DNA of 45,927 nt from Acephala macrosclerotiorum (GCA_014904845.1 MU119562.1:1-45927); one strand, 5' to 3'; numbered from the stretch's first letter, positions 19,538 through 29,577 are shown. The notes: generated by a model from the letters alone, not told the origin. A program made the numbers and translations.

Positions 19538-21748
19538 TCAACACTCGTCCTTCCTCTCACTGGACTCGCCTCTGAGCCGGACCATGTTCCAGCGTGTACG
19601 TACTGCAGGCCGAGTCCTGCCTGGGAACTTGCCGAAGATCCAGTCCCAAGGCTTGCCCTCTTTCCTGTATGCCAGCAAGCGCTGCTCGTCTATGGGGTCC
19701 CATGGGATATTCTTCCTCGTGCTTGAACGCCTCTGCTCATCCTCACTCGAACACCCGTCATCGTCGCTGCTGAGGTCAGGATCACTGTCGCTCAAACCAC
19801 CGTCATGATCGCTGCTCAACGACTCGCTCCCTCGCGGCGCAACAGGTTCGACTGCATCAACGGTCCTGCCATGTTGGGGTCGGGATCGCGTCGTATCGCC
19901 GTGGACACGGTCTGCCTCCACGGCAGATGAGAGCCGGGATGAGGTATGCCGGCTGAAGCCAGTCAAGAGGAACGAATGTTGCTCTATCGGCTTGATCGTG
20001 AAGTCGTCAATCTCCCCAACATGGCCGATGCTCTCGATGAGTTGAGTAAGCTGGCTGAAAGAGACTCCTCGCCCGTCGCAACCGTCCTGGACCACTGCCG
20101 TGAAAGAGCAGCAGCGTGTGGAGTGCGGACGGAACGTAACCTCAGTCAGCGTCGGTAGGATATCACTAGATGATCCGCTTAGGTTGCTGCAGTCAGAGGG
20201 CATCTCTGTATCCATGGCCTGTGGCGCCGAAAGTGCCGGCGAAGGCAATCGACTCTCGGCACTGGATACTGCGGTGACTCTCGAAGCCTGATTAGGGGGG
20301 GAGTGTGATTTCGAAGAGCGCCGATGGAGTTTGGAGTGTGGTCTATGTTGGCCGGTAGACTTCTGCTTGGGATGGCGCTTGCGCTTCTTCTGCATTGGGC
20401 CGTCGTGAGATGAGGACGGCCGTTTCCGCTTCATAAGACGTGGTTCCTCATCGTCTTCTGGGTCGGCTTTGTTGTAATCAAGGTCGTTGTCCCTGTCACC
20501 ATCACTACGATCCCCCGCCTCATCATGACTTGACTTTGGCAAGGGATCGCAGGACCGTAAGAGGGCTGGCCTTGGGCTTCCGTATTCGTCGGATGGATAG
20601 ATATCATCGACGCATTCGGTCGTCACCACCGCTGCCAGATCATTCACCTCCTGCTGCGGTCCGTCATCCCTCTGCTCCAACTCCTGCTGTTGTCTCTTCC
20701 CCTTATCAACGGGATCGGTATCGAGTGTAGAGCCAAGCACCTCTAGCTCGTGTTCGCCTGCTGAGCTTCGACCAGTATGGGGATGATCCCCATGAAGGGG
20801 CTGGTTCTCTGTTGACGCTCTGGCGCAAAGTGAGGGCTGATAGCGACGAGCAAAAGAGCACATCGTGGCCTCGGATCTGGCGCGGACCGCAAATTGGCCT
20901 GCTGCACTGGTGTGGTCGTGCAATGGCTCGCTCGAGGCACGGGAAGAGGAAGAAGTATGAGAACGCATGGAATCGGACGTTGAAGGTTTTCGTTCAGAGC
21001 GCCGCGAAGGCTGTGCCGTCTCAGGGAAGTCGTCAATATCGTGCCATACATCGGGATCGCTGGGAGGGGCCGGAGTTGTCGACTCGATGGCAGTCTCTGG
21101 GTTATCGAGAAGGCCCTCGTCTGCCGCTGCACTTTCGGCATGAAGACCACCGTCATCGACTTCGGCTTCAGAGGCAATTGAGTCGTCATTGCCCAGCAGC
21201 ACAATTGGATCTTTTACGCTGTGTTAGAGAAACTGGTCGTCTGCTTCCACGATATAGAGTAGTGGAAGCGTGCTCACCTAGACTATCGCCTGAGTTACCA
21301 CCTGGCGCTGACTCGTTATTATCAAGAGAGCCGCCTCTCTCCTCTGCAGTTGCATCCCCAACTCCGAAAGCTGTATCGTTCGAACGCTAATCCTCCGCTG
21401 CAAAGCCCTCTTTTTGGAGCGTGGTATATAGCAGTTGTTCGATGGAAAGAAGGTCGCAGTCGTCGTCGTTTTCGTCGGTGACCATACCGTTCTCTGCTCA
21501 GATGTCCAAGGTTAGTTACTATCGCCACCAGTCTAAACATCTCGATCTCAGAACTTACCTCGGATTCCAAGCTCGCTAGCTGCTGCTGCTGATTGCGGCG
21601 TGCTGAGTTCTGTACTACTCGGCTTGGTGCGCTGGAGCTTGTCGAAGATGCTGACTGGCTTCGAGGCAGGTTTGCGGCGGCTTATTGCGCTCTTGGAGCG
21701 TGGAGAAGTTGGCACATAAGTATACGGTTTGAAGGCAAAAGTGTCCAT
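19538..21748 (-). pseudogene. Myb/SANT protein paralogue with in-frame TAG
   Basis: Exons 21559-21748, 21278-21493 and 19538-21210 fit with agreeing phases (2079 nt; introns 65 and 67 bp; donors gtaagt and gtgagc). Exon 1 encodes a basic N-terminus (MDTFAFKPYTYVPTSPRSK). Exon 2 has the family's acidic motif (TDENDDDCDLLSIEQLL) but then a TAG at 21387-21389, after which the frame continues in family-like sequence to NSGDSL. Exon 3 starts DPIVLLGNDD, continues through a very long polar linker with a basic tract (RKRHPKQKSTGQHRPH), and reaches a conserved region (QLTQLIESIGHVGEIDDFTI). It ends in a SANT/Myb domain (KNIPWDPIDEQRLLAYRKEG, KFPGRTRPAVRTRWNMV). There is no chromodomain-like part. The stop makes it a probable recent pseudogene, unless unusual splicing or a downstream start rescues it. 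Exon 3 alone is open for 557 codons. Confidence 0.65.
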
Positions 21749-23153
21749 TTCGAGCGCGTGGAAACGATTGAAAGTATTCAAGAAATTCTTGGCTCACTGC
21801 TAGCTGCACAAATCGGACTGCAGAAGGATGGCAGAGGGGGGAACCAAAGGGTTCATGTAGGCTTCTCGCACTGCCCTCGCAGAGCCGGAATACGCTCTGC
21901 GGCCCACCGTACGCTCCTGGCGTGCTATTCTCCCCCCTCTCCTGACGTCCTCCATCGTCAAAAATGCCTCAGCGTCAATGCTGCCCCTCTCTCGCCCAGG
22001 GAGATCCACCGCAGTTGCAAGGCCCTGAGACCTTCGATCCTGCGCTCTCATGCCGGAAGATGCCCATCCGCAGCCACCATCCTTCGCTATCCACTACAAT
22101 CGGCCGATCTCAGTATCATTTCTCGATCGTTGGCGAGGCCGCGAAAAGCCGAACAAGGAGGCAGTGATGATCGAAGGAATGGAGGAGTCGTATGACCTCG
22201 AACACCACCGCATCCGCCCATCCGAAGGCTTCAGGCAGACTTGCACATCCCAGGTATTCTCGTCGTCGGTGTCTCAGCTCTCATACGGGCAGCTGGCGCG
22301 AGAGGGGGTCGCATGACTTCGGATATTGCCCTATTCGCCCGTGCGAAGATTCCAGGCAGACTGGCACAATCCAAGTCTTTCCCACCGTCCGGTGTCTCAG
22401 CTGCCAATCCTGCAGCGGGCGTGGTTCGACATCCTGCCGCCTCGAATTTAGCCCAGATCCGCGCAATCAAGACGAATACGAAACGTGCTGCGGCAAGGAA
22501 ACTCACCAGGAAGCGTCTCGACGCGTCATCCACCAGCGGCGCAGCTAGACAGAAGCCAGGCCGCGTCGCTATGAGGCATTTCAGCGACTGGCTGCCGTAC
22601 TGCAATGCGTGCAGGCCAAGTCCCGCGGCATCTCAATCTCCGAGGGATTATGGCATGAGGATCCGTGATAGTGCGACGGCGAGGCAGATCGAGAGCACTC
22701 AGCGCTGGCTCAGCTCGTATCTGAGCCAATGCGAGGCAGATCTGAAGCGGTTATCGGCGTCGCAGAGGGTCCGTAGCATCGAAATTTGAGAGGGGCGATC
22801 GAGGGATCCTGCTCGACGCATGAATTTTAGCTGCAGCGTGGCCCACCAAGTGAGCCTGGGCTAGGCAGAAGGGCCGAAAGCAAGGCGCGTGCAGGAGTGG
22901 GCAAGGTGGGCCCAGCGTCGCGAGCACAGGTGTTGTTGGGTTGTGTGAAAAGGAAGGAAGGAGGGAGAGGACGTCGCGCGAGCTTTATACCCCGCGAAAG
23001 CGGCGCTCGGCCCGTGCACGCGCTTTGCCTGATGCGGCGGTCGCGGTTTCCGCATGCGGGCTTGCCGTCTGGTCGTTTACCGAATAATTACAAAATCAAG
23101 CGCGGATAGGTATATTAATACCGACGACGTTAATAACGCTCCGCTCTAGCACA
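21749..23153. other. GC-rich interval with no clear gene
   Basis: Several overlapping open frames on both strands (for example 21593-22195, 22241-22789) reflect high GC content more than a gene. None has a recognisable domain. One plus-strand frame around 22320-22545 is Cys-rich (CPIRPCEDS, VRCLSCQSCSGRGSTSC), which could be a degenerate metal-binding module. A duplicated segment inside is listed separately. Confidence 0.4.
22212..22431. repeat. Imperfect direct duplication of ~90 bp
   Basis: Segments beginning at about 22212 and 22337 share cgcccNNNcgaag, caggcagact, gcaca, and ggtgtctcagct in the same order and spacing. They are two diverged copies of one unit. Confidence 0.6.
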
Positions 23154-23774
23154 ATGATTCTAGACGGCACTACGTTCCACTTCTTTCCCAATCTCCCTAT
23201 AGAACTCCAAATCAAGATCTGGCAGTACGCTCTCCCAGGTCCTCGTATCATCCGGATACGTCGTCACGATAGATCATTCCTCTTTTCTCGTCCTCCGGCA
23301 CTCCTTCACACTTGCCGAACTTCTCGAGAAGCAGCTCGCTCTATTCGCGAGTCCGCTTTTACCTACGACGAAGTCAAAACCTTAGCACCAATATACATTA
23401 ATCCCGCTCACGATATTATCCATCTTGCTGAACACCCCTATCTTTCGACGTTCTTAGATGCAGCACGCTCATTCCCTAATATCACAAAGATCCAATCTCT
23501 AGCCGTTTGCGTTTCCTCGAATTTAGATATTGCTAGGGTACTTGTCACTGTTCTAAATTCATCTTTAAGTAATCTTAGGGAAATAGTACTTGTCATTGGA
23601 TACGAGCCTCGGATGTTTGAAGTCAAACGTATACAACATGTCAAGTTTTCTGAGCTAGAAGCTAAGCCGTGGTTGCCATGGCAGGCGTGGAAAAATATGG
23701 AGGCCAACTTGGCAAATCAGTTTGCGATTCCAGAAGGGTGTATAGTGCGAGTGATGGAAGCCAGGATAGTTTAA
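23154..23774 (+). CDS. 2EXR domain protein, 206 aa
   Basis: A single-exon, ATG-started gene. The N-terminus has the hallmark of the fungal 2EXR family: HFFPNLPIELQIKIWQYALP followed by GPRIIRIR, then a hydrophobic strand, PALLHTCRTSREAARSIRES and an 'IYINPAHDIIHL' strand. The second half is less conserved, with LREIVLVIGYEP and a Trp-rich stretch before the stop. 2EXR proteins are abundant in filamentous ascomycetes, and the N-terminal part recalls an F-box-like 'LP.Elr..IW' helix. Biochemical function is unknown. Length is normal for the smaller members. Two further 2EXR loci lie within 3 kb, so this is a local family cluster. Confidence 0.9.
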   Translation: MILDGTTFHFFPNLPIELQIKIWQYALPGPRIIRIRRHDRSFLFSRPPALLHTCRTSREAARSIRESAFTYDEVKTLAPIYINPAHDIIHLAEHPYLSTFLDAARSFPNITKIQSLAVCVSSNLDIARVLVTVLNSSLSNLREIVLVIGYEPRMFEVKRIQHVKFSELEAKPWLPWQAWKNMEANLANQFAIPEGCIVRVMEARIV

Positions 23775-24318
23775 TGATAGAAAATGCAAAGGCACCTAGG
23801 ACGGTAACCAATTAGTCTAGTGCAGGTAGCGACATATGTCATCTTGGGTTAGCTAGAGACCAGGCAAAGGAGCCACTTTTGGCAGCATTTAAAAATCTAA
23901 AAAGTGGGACCGACTTTTTGTGAGAGAGTGTTTAGGGGAAGCCAATTTCGAAGTTTATTGTAAAGATGCAACTCTATTCATCCCCTCCGTGCTGTACCGT
24001 CTTCAATCTCCCATTGAGTAATGTCCATCCTCTGGCATCTCTAGAGCCTTTCCCAAAACAAGGAATGAAACAAAAATTACCCTAATCGAATCAAGAAGGA
24101 TAGACTCTCAGCCGAACCACACGCCGCTTCCGGAGCCATCATAGATGTGGGAGCAATTAACGGCATGGATATATGAAGCCAACTATGACTGCAGCACTAG
24201 CCACTAGCGATAATGGCTGTTTTGTTGAGCATATAAACAACTTTCCACCTGCCACCTTTCTCCCTCATATGATTGCACATGTCAGACACACCCAATTCAC
24301 GAACCACAAACAATCAGC
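23775..24318. other. Intergenic; TATA-like box near the right end
   Basis: No gene is seen. The word catataaac at about 24229-24237 lies ~85 bp upstream of the next ATG and is a plausible TATA box. Confidence 0.4.
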
Positions 24319-24558
24319 ATGTGCGGCATCATCTTTTTCGCCAACATAGAATCCGTAGACCGATACTGGGAATGGAGGATGGCAGCTAGAGAAAGGAGGA
24401 GGAAGTTTCTCCAAAGGGTTCTACCGTGCCTTCGACCTGCAGTGAAAGAAGACCCGCCCAGGGCACCAGAGCAAGTGGATCAGAGTCTGGAGCAGGGCAA
24501 ACCACCACGTTATGCATCTGAAACATCTCTGTTGCCCTCCAAGAAAGTGGTGGAGTGA
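24319..24558 (+). CDS. Small basic hypothetical protein, 79 aa
   Basis: An ATG-started frame with a TATA-like word upstream and a plausible start context (cagcatgtg). The protein begins MCGIIFFANIESVDRYWEWR, continues with a very basic helix (AARERRRKFLQR) and ends in a Pro/Glu/Ser-rich tail. No family, signal peptide or membrane segment is evident. The short length means it could still be a chance frame. Confidence 0.4.
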   Translation: MCGIIFFANIESVDRYWEWRMAARERRRKFLQRVLPCLRPAVKEDPPRAPEQVDQSLEQGKPPRYASETSLLPSKKVVE

Positions 24559-24759
24559 ATGGTGAATGGATAACTAAGAACTTTCCGGGGGGAAGGGGTG
24601 GGGGTTGATATAATTTGCGTTTTTGAGAGGATCTGAGCACATAGCTAAGGACATCTGCAAGACATAAGAAATCTATCAAACTCTTCATAGCGAGCTCCAT
24701 GTGTTTGGATGTAAAGCGTGACTAATTTGAGCTTCTGTGATGCGACGGAGCAGAGAAGC

Positions 24760-24925
24760 TATCCCGGGAGCCAGATTACTCCCGGGGTCTTTCTTCCTGG
24801 GAGTCACAACGTTCCCATGAGCCCATAGACTTCCAGGATATTTACTCCTGGAATCCACCAGGCTCCTGGGAGCCTTCCTCCCAGGATCCCTGCCACTCCC
24901 GGAAGCATAGGGGTTCCCAGAATCA
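24760..24925. repeat. Cluster of degenerate CTCCNGGGAG-type palindromes
   Basis: About nine short words related to ctccygggag occur in ~165 bp, including tcccgggag, actcccgggg, cctgggag, actcctgga, ctcctgggag, ctcccaggat and ctcccggaa. Several are themselves palindromic or are mutual complements, so the tract can form many small hairpins. The rest of 24559-25186 holds no supported gene; a minus-strand frame at 24961-25143 lacks an ATG. Confidence 0.6.
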
Positions 24926-25186
24926 TGAGGTCACATATAAGATTCACGTGACTATCATTTCTACTTCTCTAGCTGGTCTGCAATGGCTGGATCTGCGGCT
25001 GCACCGCTAAAATTTAGTTGTTCTCGGCCTTGTAACACACGTTTATTTATCTGAAAGCTCATTCCCCGATAAATAAAAAACATGTTAGTTCCGTATAAAG
25101 TTGCAAGGTCGTTAGTAGTGTCGCCATTCCCTATACCTGCCAAGGTCAGTTTTTAACTCTCAAGTGGGACGACGTCAGCTGCCACA

Positions 25187-25740
25187 ATGGCTCGAGATGG
25201 CCCACAGCCTACGTTCACTGGCCTCCCTACCGAACTCCAAATCAAGATCTGGTACTACACTCTCCCAGCTCCTCGAATCATTCAATTACATAACCTGAAT
25301 AGCTCCTTCTCCTTTCATGGTGCTTGTCCTCCACTAGCACTTTACTCACACCTACCAACTTTCTCGAGAAGTTGCTCTCTCTGTTCTCGAGCCGACTTTT
25401 ACTCGCAACAATGAGCTACCACCGATGTATATTGATCTCGCTCACGATACTGATTTCAACGATTCTTGGGAAATCACTCGTCGAGTACATTTGTATTTTT
25501 GAAGAGAATATTCGAGATTTTAATAAATCCTACTGAGAACTTCATTTCTACTTTCAGATTGTCATGTTCTCCTTTTTCAACGCCAGAAAAGTCCCGGCAG
25601 ATCACTACCTTCCCTCTCCTCGTCCGTCTCATATCCCTCCACGATAACAGAAGTGTCAACCCCATCATCAGTGTATCGATCTCGAGAAAAGCGCTTCGGA
25701 CATTAAACCTGACGCGACGCTTATTTCTGGAACTTCAATG
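25187..25740 (+). pseudogene. Broken 2EXR domain gene
   Basis: It starts with an ATG and an intact 2EXR opening (FTGLPTELQIKIWYYTLPA then PRIIQLH), very close to the gene at 23154. A one-base shift near 25345 moves the frame. In the next frame the family sequence continues as HTYQLSREVALSVLEPTFT and PPMYIDLAHDTDF, then meets a TGA at about 25498. Later sequence is only weakly similar in shifting frames. It is a clear relic of a third 2EXR gene, tail to tail with the minus-strand copy; the far end of the relic is approximate. Confidence 0.85.
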
Positions 25741-26370
25741 TACAGCCCCGGGTCTTAGCGCTCGACGACTGCATTGCCCTCCTCTTATAACATATGACTG
25801 CGTCGTGATATGTTCGAGAAACGGCGCCGACCATTTGATGGTAGTAGGCGAACGCGCACATTGACCCGCTAATTGACTCGCTTCATAATCGAGGGTATTC
25901 GTGAGTAATCGCACAATAGAGTGTGGCCTCGCTCCACCGAATAGAAGCGTCTGAAACATTTCCTCGAGTCCTGTAAATAGGAGAGTATCACGATCGGGAC
26001 GAAAGTATATCCCATTTTCGATGAAACCTCGGTAAACCGATAAAGCTGCCTTGCGGGATTCTCCAGAAGTCTGTAGTGCCGCTATAGGATTGTTGTCCTC
26101 GTAAGAGAATTTAACAAGGAGCCTTTGAGGTTTGTTGCAGTCGGAGTGCAAAGGCAAGAGGCCATCTTTCGGCAGGGTAGGACGTACTCGAATCGAGCGG
26201 GCTCCGGGGAAAGAAAATGTCCAGATCATCTCTCGAATTTCCAGAGGGAGCTCTGAGAACCGGTGAAAATCCCGAGGTCCTTGAGATTCACAGGCTTGGA
26301 GAGGAGGACGGGCTTGGAGAGGAGGGGTTCGGATGAGGAGCTGAGCCAAATAGCTGTTCAAATCGTCCAT
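25735..26370 (-). CDS. 2EXR domain protein, 211 aa
   Basis: The 2EXR signature is present: FHRFSELPLEIREMIWTFSF then PGARSIRVRP, followed by PIAALQTSGESRKAALSVYR and a GIYFRPDRDTLLF strand. The start is placed at the ATG at 26370 (MDDLNSYLAQLL). A further in-frame ATG at 26496 would add 42 residues, but a TATA-like word (tataaag on this strand, near 26517) sits only ~20 bp from it, which suits the later start. The C-terminus is Ser/Arg-rich. The gene is diverged from the other two 2EXR loci of this cluster, so it probably belongs to a different subfamily. Confidence 0.85.
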   Translation of the reverse strand: MDDLNSYLAQLLIRTPPLQARPPLQACESQGPRDFHRFSELPLEIREMIWTFSFPGARSIRVRPTLPKDGLLPLHSDCNKPQRLLVKFSYEDNNPIAALQTSGESRKAALSVYRGFIENGIYFRPDRDTLLFTGLEEMFQTLLFGGARPHSIVRLLTNTLDYEASQLAGQCARSPTTIKWSAPFLEHITTQSYVIRGGQCSRRALRPGAVH

Positions 26371-27590
26371 CTCGAGTCCGTAAATGTTTGTAGCGATGGT
26401 CGGGAAATTGGGATGAGGCTTGGGAAGGACGGAGGCTGAGACGCAGAAGGCGAGCGTTGGGGAGGTAAAAAACAAAAAAAAGGAACGAAGGTCCATGGGC
26501 GGGGGCAGCGTCACTTTATAGATGTCAAGCGGCCGCTAGGGCCATACCGGGGCAAGCATAGCCTCAACGACATCCTTGATACAACTTCAAATACCGCGGC
26601 ACGACACGGCACTGTCCACGATTTATTTAGTATATTACGTTATGAATGCCCTTTCGCAGTCCGTTGAACGGATCAAGAGAGAGAGAGACAGCGGAGAGAG
26701 GAAGGGGCGGGGTTGGCCTTGGAGACCTGCTTGTGAAGACAGGCCAGCAGATGGTCAACGACCATTGCGCAATTCTGAGCAGGCGACGCTAGTTGATATG
26801 AAGAAACAAAATGGCATTTCTCAATTCAATTTAAACCCCTAGAGCCGTGGAGCGTTTGGATCTAATTACCTGACATTTCACTTGTTGAATAGCGAGACCA
26901 CCATCATCGGTGCTTCTCTTGCTTGAATCGTTGTACAAGACAAGATTAGCGAGGCCAATTGCTGCAAGAAAAATTCCCTTCTTTGTGGTTGAGTAAAATC
27001 ATAGTGCTTTATCTAAAGAATGAGGGAAAAGCCACCCCTCTGCAGGCAGATTCTCCAGGTTGGTTAGCGGGCACGGAACACTGCCAACATGTGAAAATTA
27101 CATTCCGACCAATGCTGCATACATAGACAGGATTCAAGACCGTCAAGTTGCTGGGGCCAGAAGTGGAGCTTGGTAGCCAAAAGTGGAGCTTGGTAGCCAA
27201 AAGGGGAGCTTGGAAGCTTGAGTCAATATCCTCTGATTAGGACGTCAACTTTGAAAAGAACGGTTCTATAGACGCTAGTGTCCCTAAATGGATGCCATTA
27301 GTAAGTTGATGCTTTTCATTCTGTCTGTATCGAGCGGGTATTCCAATGGATGTTGTGCTAGTGGCAAGTAACTGGTCCTCTTTCAGTGAATGATCTCGCC
27401 ATACCAACGAGGACGAATATGCCACTCAAAGGTAACGTATAGAAGGCACAGTCCCTGTTTGGGGTCACTTTTGGAGCCAGGTGCCGCTTGCAGAAATCAG
27501 TTACTTGTGCTTTATTATGTCATATTCCCATCGTCTGCCCTTGAAACAGCCTCCCCACCGTGTTCCTCGGAGTACCTACAAAAATACAGC
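26371..27590. other. Intergenic, no supported gene except a tandem repeat
   Basis: Contains the promoter side of the 2EXR gene and of the Hsp20 gene. A purine tract (agagagagagac) lies near 26680. I looked for heat-shock elements (alternating GAA/TTC with two-base spacing) upstream of 27591 and found no convincing array. Confidence 0.4.
27161..27220. repeat. 20-bp tandem repeat, three units
   Basis: aagtggagcttggtagccaa occurs twice perfectly (27161-27180, 27181-27200), followed by a diverged third unit to 27220. Confidence 0.9.
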
Positions 27591-28187
27591 ATGGACACAG
27601 TCCCTCCAACTCCCAGGATAATGCCGACTCGTCGCAATACACTCTTCCCCCTAATAGAGGCCCCACAGCCTACCAATACTCCTGACCCATCCTTCACTCC
27701 TCCATACCTCATCCGCTTCAGTGGTCACCACAAGGCAATCAGTCCAAAGTATGATCTCATTGAGCTCTCAGATTCTTTCTGTCTTCATGGCGAAGTGCCA
27801 GGTGTACAGGAGGACGATATTGAGATCGAATTCACCGACCCGCAGACCATGACCATTCGGGGCCGCTCTGAGCGTTCATATGCCTCTCATATTCCACCTA
27901 TGGGACATATCGAAGGAACTATGACTAGGAGCGCTATTACTGAGGATAGCAAGATATCCAGCCTCCACGAAACAGCTGTCGAAGATGAACGTGCTACCCT
28001 TCAATCGCCGCAGTCCCAAGAGAAATACTGGCTTTCCGAGCGTTCTGTAGGAGAGTTCAGTCGGGCTTTCAAATTTCATGTTTACGTCGATCAGGACCGT
28101 GTTCAGGCTTCAATGAAGAACGGTCTCCTCAGCATCGTCATCCCAAAAGCTGAGAAGCGTGTGAACTGCAAGATCACCATTTCCTAA
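27591..28187 (+). CDS. Small heat-shock protein, Hsp20/alpha-crystallin family (Hsp30-like)
   Basis: A single exon of 198 residues from the ATG at 27591; the longer upstream frame has no better context. The alpha-crystallin domain starts near residue 55 (YDLIELSDSFCLHGEVPGVQ, DDIEIEFTDPQTMTIRGRSE). A polar insertion of about 50 residues follows, as in fungal Hsp30 proteins. The domain then closes with YWLSERSVGEFSRAFKFHV and the C-terminal MKNGLLSIVIPKAEKR, which contains the G-L-L and I-x-I/V motifs used in oligomer assembly. These ATP-independent holdases bind unfolding proteins in the cytosol under heat and other stress. Length and domain order are normal and the gene looks intact. A basic, coding-like but stop-containing stretch follows at 28200-28380 and may be 3' UTR or relic sequence. 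Confidence 0.93.
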   Translation: MDTVPPTPRIMPTRRNTLFPLIEAPQPTNTPDPSFTPPYLIRFSGHHKAISPKYDLIELSDSFCLHGEVPGVQEDDIEIEFTDPQTMTIRGRSERSYASHIPPMGHIEGTMTRSAITEDSKISSLHETAVEDERATLQSPQSQEKYWLSERSVGEFSRAFKFHVYVDQDRVQASMKNGLLSIVIPKAEKRVNCKITIS

Positions 28188-28630
28188 ATTTCAATCACTT
28201 AAAAGCAACCACCTCAGCATGATTGGACTGAAGAAGCAAAAGCTGATTGAGACGGTCGCCCGAATCTGGTCAACAGTGAAAAGAACAAGAAAGCAACAAC
28301 TAAGGTTCTGAGTCCACAATTGGCAGCGCCATTTATGGCCGCTAAGGAGGTCAAGGAAAAGCCTCTTTTGCTTCTGCATTTATTTACTGGTTATACCATA
28401 TCAACCACTCAGCACTTTCATAGAAGATTGATCAATTTAAACTAGTACAAAGTGACAAAATCGCATTCTCGTCTCCATTAATTATATCCTGTGATCAATA
28501 TGGTATATAAATCAGGATCGCATTCACGCTACCACAAGATGCAGCTTCCAGAAACATAAAGTTCACAAGACGGGCTTCAAACCAAAAGAGCTACCAGCCT
28601 AAGAGAGCAAACTATAGTACTGTACATAGA

Positions 28631-29085
28631 TCATTTGATATCATCCTCTGAAGCATCATCCTCTGAAGCATCATCCTCTGAAGCATCATCCTCTGAAGCA
28701 TCATCTTTTGAAGTATCATCTTCTGAAGATTGGTCATCGATGCTAAAGGGATTCTCAACATGTGCAGTAATCGCACCAAAATACATCCTTAGCATGAACT
28801 GGTGATGTTCTTTGTCTTCAGTGTCTTCTCCATAATTACGCTTGTCGTTCGTACCATGAATCATTCTGCCAAAAAGAGAGTCGTCATTTGTCAGGTATGA
28901 GCGTGACAAGTTCAACAAAACTGAAATATACGCCTGGTGGATTCCACACTCACTGATGTGGCTGAGGTGGTTGATCGTATGGAAACGCTATTGCTCTTAC
29001 GACCGAGTTTGCGTATTGTGCTGAATAGAGAACGTCCTTGAGATGCTTGCTCAGGTTTGAGAGTCCATGGCAATCCGGAAGCCAT
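28631..29085 (-). CDS. Hypothetical protein with acidic DDASE repeats
   Basis: The likely start is the ATG at 29085 in a strong context (aaaccatggct), giving MASGLPWTLKPEQASQGRSL and a basic Ser-rich stretch. Read straight through, this frame stops at a TGA after ...RRIFQFC. A second frame from about 28922 looks coding to the end: NLSRSYLTNDDSLFGRMI, EHHQFMLRMYFGAITAHV, then five or six DDASE units and a TGA at 28631. One intron must join them; it ends at the tttcag before 28922, but the donor is ambiguous (ggtcgt near 29000 keeps phase). The acidic tail is encoded by the 15-bp minisatellite listed separately. Function unknown. Confidence 0.5.
28641..28730. repeat. 15-bp minisatellite, six units, in coding sequence
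   Basis: Units of tcatcctctgaagca: four are perfect (28641-28700) and two diverged (to 28730). The unit length is a multiple of three, so copy changes keep frame and vary the acidic tail. Confidence 0.92.
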
Positions 29086-29577
29086 GGTTTGATTTGAATG
29101 ATGTGACGTCGATGAAAGGGGAGCGTGTTATTTAATATCGCTTGGGTTGGCGAGATCGTGGGCTATGTTGTCACACGAGAGCTCTTCGGGAGATTCTCTA
29201 GGTGCGGATAGATGATTAAGATGAAGGTGTTCGTGATCTTTGGGCTTGATTGCGTGGTCTGTAGAAGGTTAGCAGAAGAGTTTGATCGAAGACGTTGTGG
29301 GCTTGATAGACGAAGTCGATGGCATGCACATATTACGCGGAGCTCTAGAGTCGATAGGGGTAGGTCACCCTTCTCCGGTCGTTATAGTAGGGAGTGGGCT
29401 TCAAAAATGGCTGCCTCTAGAAAAAATCCCTCCAGAAATAGGCCCCCCAGAAATAACCCCTCCAGAAATGGCTGCTCCAGGAAATGGCTGTTCGGTGTAA
29501 TTGGCCGTTTCGTTTCCGGCCAGGTTCCAATTTTGTGCGTATGAAATATATCCAGTTAAAATTATTCAACTTTATAT
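29086..29577. other. Divergent intergenic region with a second minisatellite
   Basis: It lies between the acidic-repeat gene (-) and the MADS-box gene (+). An ATG frame at 29212-29544 (+) spans the 15-bp repeat and would encode SRN-type pentapeptide repeats, but nothing else supports it as a gene. Confidence 0.4.
29416..29490. repeat. 15-bp degenerate minisatellite, five units
   Basis: Five consecutive 15-bp units of the form tccagaaatrrcccc: 29416-29430, 29431-29445, 29446-29460, 29461-29475 and 29476-29490. Confidence 0.85.

Noticed and set aside
22241..22789. 182-codon plus-strand open frame
   Set aside because: It lies in a GC-rich duplicated interval where several frames on both strands are open; the Ala/Arg/Ser-rich product looks compositional.
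27230..27590. Possible heat-shock elements upstream of Hsp20
   Set aside because: The GAA/TTC words present (for example gaacggttc) have three-base rather than two-base spacing and do not form an array.
28641..28730. CRISPR-like array
   Set aside because: The units are directly adjacent with no spacers; it is a coding minisatellite.
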